In this document: positions 63,926-64,000 of the stretch, piece by piece
How the letters are laid out: every line of letters starts with the position of its first letter
Numbering within the stretch: the first letter of the stretch is position 1
Assembly: GCA_018389105.1 (NCBI GenBank)
Contig: JACATO010001093.1
Coordinates: 124,001 to 188,000, forward strand
Direction: 5' to 3'
Source of the DNA: Nautilus pompilius
Lineage: Eukaryota; Mollusca; Cephalopoda; Nautilida; Nautilidae
Length of the DNA stretch: 64,000 bases
The notes under the pieces: generated by a model
The model's input: the letters and a program-made list of their open reading frames with translations, nothing else
Database searches by the model: none
Told to the model about the DNA's origin: nothing
Program-made: the position numbers and the translations under genes

Positions 63926-64000
63926 CTCTGGCAGTCCAGTGGTCAGACTACTGGACTGCTAAAGTTGAGGGGCACCAATTCAATTCTCATTGGAGACTAC
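63926..64000 (+). repeat. tRNA-derived SINE head, cut by the window edge
   Basis: tccagtggtcagactactgg, then actgc, with the later caccaattcaattctc, matches the box A/box B head of the SINE at 49238. Confidence 0.6.

Noticed and set aside
1..64000. CRISPR array, operon or bacterial features
   Set aside because: The window is clearly eukaryotic, with spliced genes and animal transposons; no direct repeat-spacer structure is present.

Overview
This is an AT-rich, intron-rich metazoan window holding one large, spread-out gene on the + strand and many transposable-element remnants in its introns. I read 28 coding exons from 4062 to 62741. Every exon is bounded by AG/GT, and the reading phase passes from one exon to the next without conflict, giving about 1,496 codons. 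The gene is open at both ends: no signal-peptide or start exon was identified upstream, and the LDLa repeats run past the right edge.

The predicted protein reads EMI - EGF-like - TB-like - (VWD-C8-TIL) - (VWD-C8-TIL-TIL) - (VWD-C8-TIL) - LDLa x3. A secreted EMI plus three VWD/C8/TIL assemblies followed by a run of LDLa repeats is the N-terminal plan of SCO-spondin, so I call it SCO-spondin-like (SSPO). Thrombospondin repeats and a C-terminal knot would be expected to the right of the window. The EGF-like and TB-like modules before the first VWD are less expected.

The host looks like a lophotrochozoan, most plausibly a mollusc and perhaps a cephalopod. The reasons are kilobase introns, a heavy load of Tc1/mariner, pogo/Tigger, hAT and Helitron debris, tRNA-derived SINEs and long compound (TA)n(GA)n(TG)n tracts. 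This is an inference from style, not proof.

Layout: 1-4061, unresolved 5' region with a weak Tc1-like fragment. 4062-8100, EMI, EGF and TB-like exons. 10887-18575, VWD1-C8-TIL, with Tc1-like remnants at about 11.3-12.3 kb and 13.7-14.6 kb. 21957-33983, VWD2-C8-TIL, interrupted by a Tc1-like copy (18.8-19.9 kb, upstream), a hAT remnant (23.2-24.9 kb), a GC-rich structured block (24.9-25.3 kb) and an apparently intact 2.4-kb transposon with a 553-codon ORF (25621-28010). 38441-41680, second TIL, with a Helitron helicase scrap nearby. 44272-54564, VWD3-C8-TIL, surrounded by Tigger-type elements (42539-43912 and about 47.3-48.3 kb), a TIR element carrying a HIRAN-like fragment (44682-45680), a LINE scrap, a degenerate minisatellite and a 552-bp mariner-type deletion derivative (52588-53139). 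60322-62741, LDLa repeats. 63284-63855, a second mariner-type deletion derivative in which both ends of the transposase are fused in frame.

The strongest second-look items are the intact transposon, the two internally deleted mariner-type elements, a dispersed family of 70-79-bp snap-back palindromes, the HIRAN-bearing TIR element, and the repeated intron phases and cysteine changes in the SCO-spondin-like gene.
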